Shown here: positions 63,360-64,000 of the stretch, one piece after another
Layout: the number at the start of each line of letters is the position of its first letter
Numbering within the stretch: the stretch's first letter is position 1
Assembly (NCBI RefSeq): GCF_003971195.1
Contig: NZ_CP034593.1
Span: 1,054,001 to 1,118,000, forward strand
DNA: 64,000 bases
Reading direction: 5' to 3'
Source of the DNA: Flaviflexus ciconiae
GTDB lineage: Bacteria > Actinomycetota > Actinomycetes > Actinomycetales > Actinomycetaceae
The notes under the pieces: model-generated
What the model was told of the DNA's origin: nothing
The model's database searches: none
Seen by the model: only the letters and a program-made list of their open reading frames with translations
Position numbers and translations under genes: made by a program

Positions 63360-63665
63360 TCAGGCGATCGAGGTGATCTTGACGCGGGTCAGCTGCTGGC
63401 GGTGACCCTGACGCTTGCGGTACCCCGTCTTGTTCTTGTACTTGATGATGTCGATCTTCGGGCCCTTTTCGGCCCGGACGATTTCTCCGGTCACCGTTGC
63501 GGAAATCCCGTCCGCAGACGTGGTGACCTTATCGCCATCGACAAGCAGGATCGGCTCGAGCTCGACCTTGTCACCGGCCTCGCCCTCGATCTTATTCATG
63601 ACGACAATGGAGCCGACGGACACCTTCTCCTGGCGGCCGCCAGCCTTGACAATCGCGTAAGCCAC
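63360..63665 (-). CDS. rplU: 50S ribosomal protein bL21
   Basis: The 101-residue protein starts [20 protein letters not shown] and ends [23 protein letters not shown]-like, typical of bL21. It is the first gene of the rplU-rpmA-obgE-proB unit; about 145 bases separate it from the upstream gene and probably hold its promoter and leader. Confidence 0.97.
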   Translation of the reverse strand: MAYAIVKAGGRQEKVSVGSIVVMNKIEGEAGDKVELEPILLVDGDKVTTSADGISATVTGEIVRAEKGPKIDIIKYKNKTGYRKRQGHRQQLTRVKITSIA

Positions 63666-63811
63666 GTTGTTTGCTCATCTCTGGTTGACGTATGCGGACA
63701 TTAAAGTCTTGTGCCCCGGTTGGGCACCGACGTCCCATACTACTTGAAACAGTTTCTGTCAGCCAAGCCCTGAACCGCGATAAACGGCGGATTCGGCTGT
63801 GTTTTTCAGCA

Positions 63812-64000
63812 CTACTTGGTCGGGAAGGTCATGATCCCCGGTGCGGAGCTGGACTTCGGGATGATCGTGCCCGACGAAGCGGAGCGCCGCGACTTACGGT
63901 TCTCATCCTCGACCTTCTCCTCCACCGGCTTCCCAGCAGGCTTCGGGGCAGGCTTCTTAGGAGCAGTCTTAGCAGCCGTTTCCTTCGGCTTCTCAGCCAC
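63812..64000 (-). CDS. C-terminal tail of probable ribonuclease E/G (5' part outside window)
   Basis: The frame runs off the right edge. The visible 62 residues are rich in Lys, Ala and Pro (AAKTAPKKPAPKPAGKPVEE) and end SSSAPGIMTFPTK. No catalytic part is visible. In actinobacteria the gene just before rplU is rne/rng, whose C-terminus has such a tail, so this is assigned by synteny and composition. The stop is at 63812. Confidence 0.6.
   Translation of the reverse strand: MAEKPKETAAKTAPKKPAPKPAGKPVEEKVEDENRKSRRSASSGTIIPKSSSAPGIMTFPTK

Overview
The window comes from an actinomycete (Actinomycetota). Three things point there: the conserved order rne/rng-rplU-rpmA-obgE-proB and proA-nadD-(membrane protein)-rsfS-histidine phosphatase on one strand, a SAM-IV type riboswitch, and fairly high-GC coding sequence with frequent GTG/TTG starts and GTGA/ATGA overlaps. 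I cannot assign a species from the sequence.

Layout. (1) 1-4.2 kb: a metallophosphoesterase-like and an ADP-ribosylglycohydrolase-like gene, both lacking key metal ligands, then a gene-poor stretch and a paired CrcB/Fluc fluoride channel operon. (2) 4.2-9.4 kb: a galE fragment, an O-antigen ligase/polymerase-like protein, a RmlC-like epimerase fused to a low-molecular-weight tyrosine phosphatase (frameshifted), an anchored SGNH protein and a divergent Wzc/CpsD-type tyrosine autokinase. (3) 9.4-22.5 kb: nested insertion sequences (IS3, IS30, IS21, IS110, IS1249-like) with one cargo gene, a F420-hydrogenase-beta-like protein at 14.3-15.7 kb. (4) 22.5-38.1 kb: a minus-strand surface-polysaccharide operon. 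In transcription order it encodes a membrane UDP-GlcNAc 4,6-dehydratase, a sugar-1-phosphate transferase/SDR fusion, a glycosyltransferase, FnlA-FnlB-FnlC (UDP-L-FucNAc), a frameshifted glycosyltransferase, a frameshifted Wzy, another glycosyltransferase, a pyruvyl transferase and Wzx. (5) 38.2-45.7 kb: a second IS nest sharing the same IS30, IS3 and IS21 elements. (6) 45.8-53.3 kb: an LCP protein, an excalibur-domain protein, tRNA-Ala, then the rsfS/nadD/proA block and trxA. (7) 53.3-60.4 kb: a luciferase-like gene with a SAM-IV leader and a 34-residue reading frame, a sugar ABC transporter operon with a YesL protein, and a solo IS256 end. (8) 60.4-64 kb: proB, obgE, rpmA, rplU and the end of rne/rng.

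How it works together (inference). The dehydratase would make UDP-4-keto-6-deoxy-GlcNAc. The fusion protein would load it on undecaprenyl phosphate and reduce it to QuiNAc or FucNAc. FnlABC would supply UDP-L-FucNAc, glycosyltransferases complete the unit, the pyruvyl transferase decorates it, Wzx flips it, Wzy polymerises it, the autokinase/phosphatase pair controls length, and the LCP protein may attach it to the wall.

The two most unusual observations are these. An IS30 element repeatedly sits at one codon position, just after the Gln of the D-x-G-x-Q catalytic motif, inside different IS3 transposase genes. And four separate reading frames are each restored by adding one G to a run of four or five Gs.
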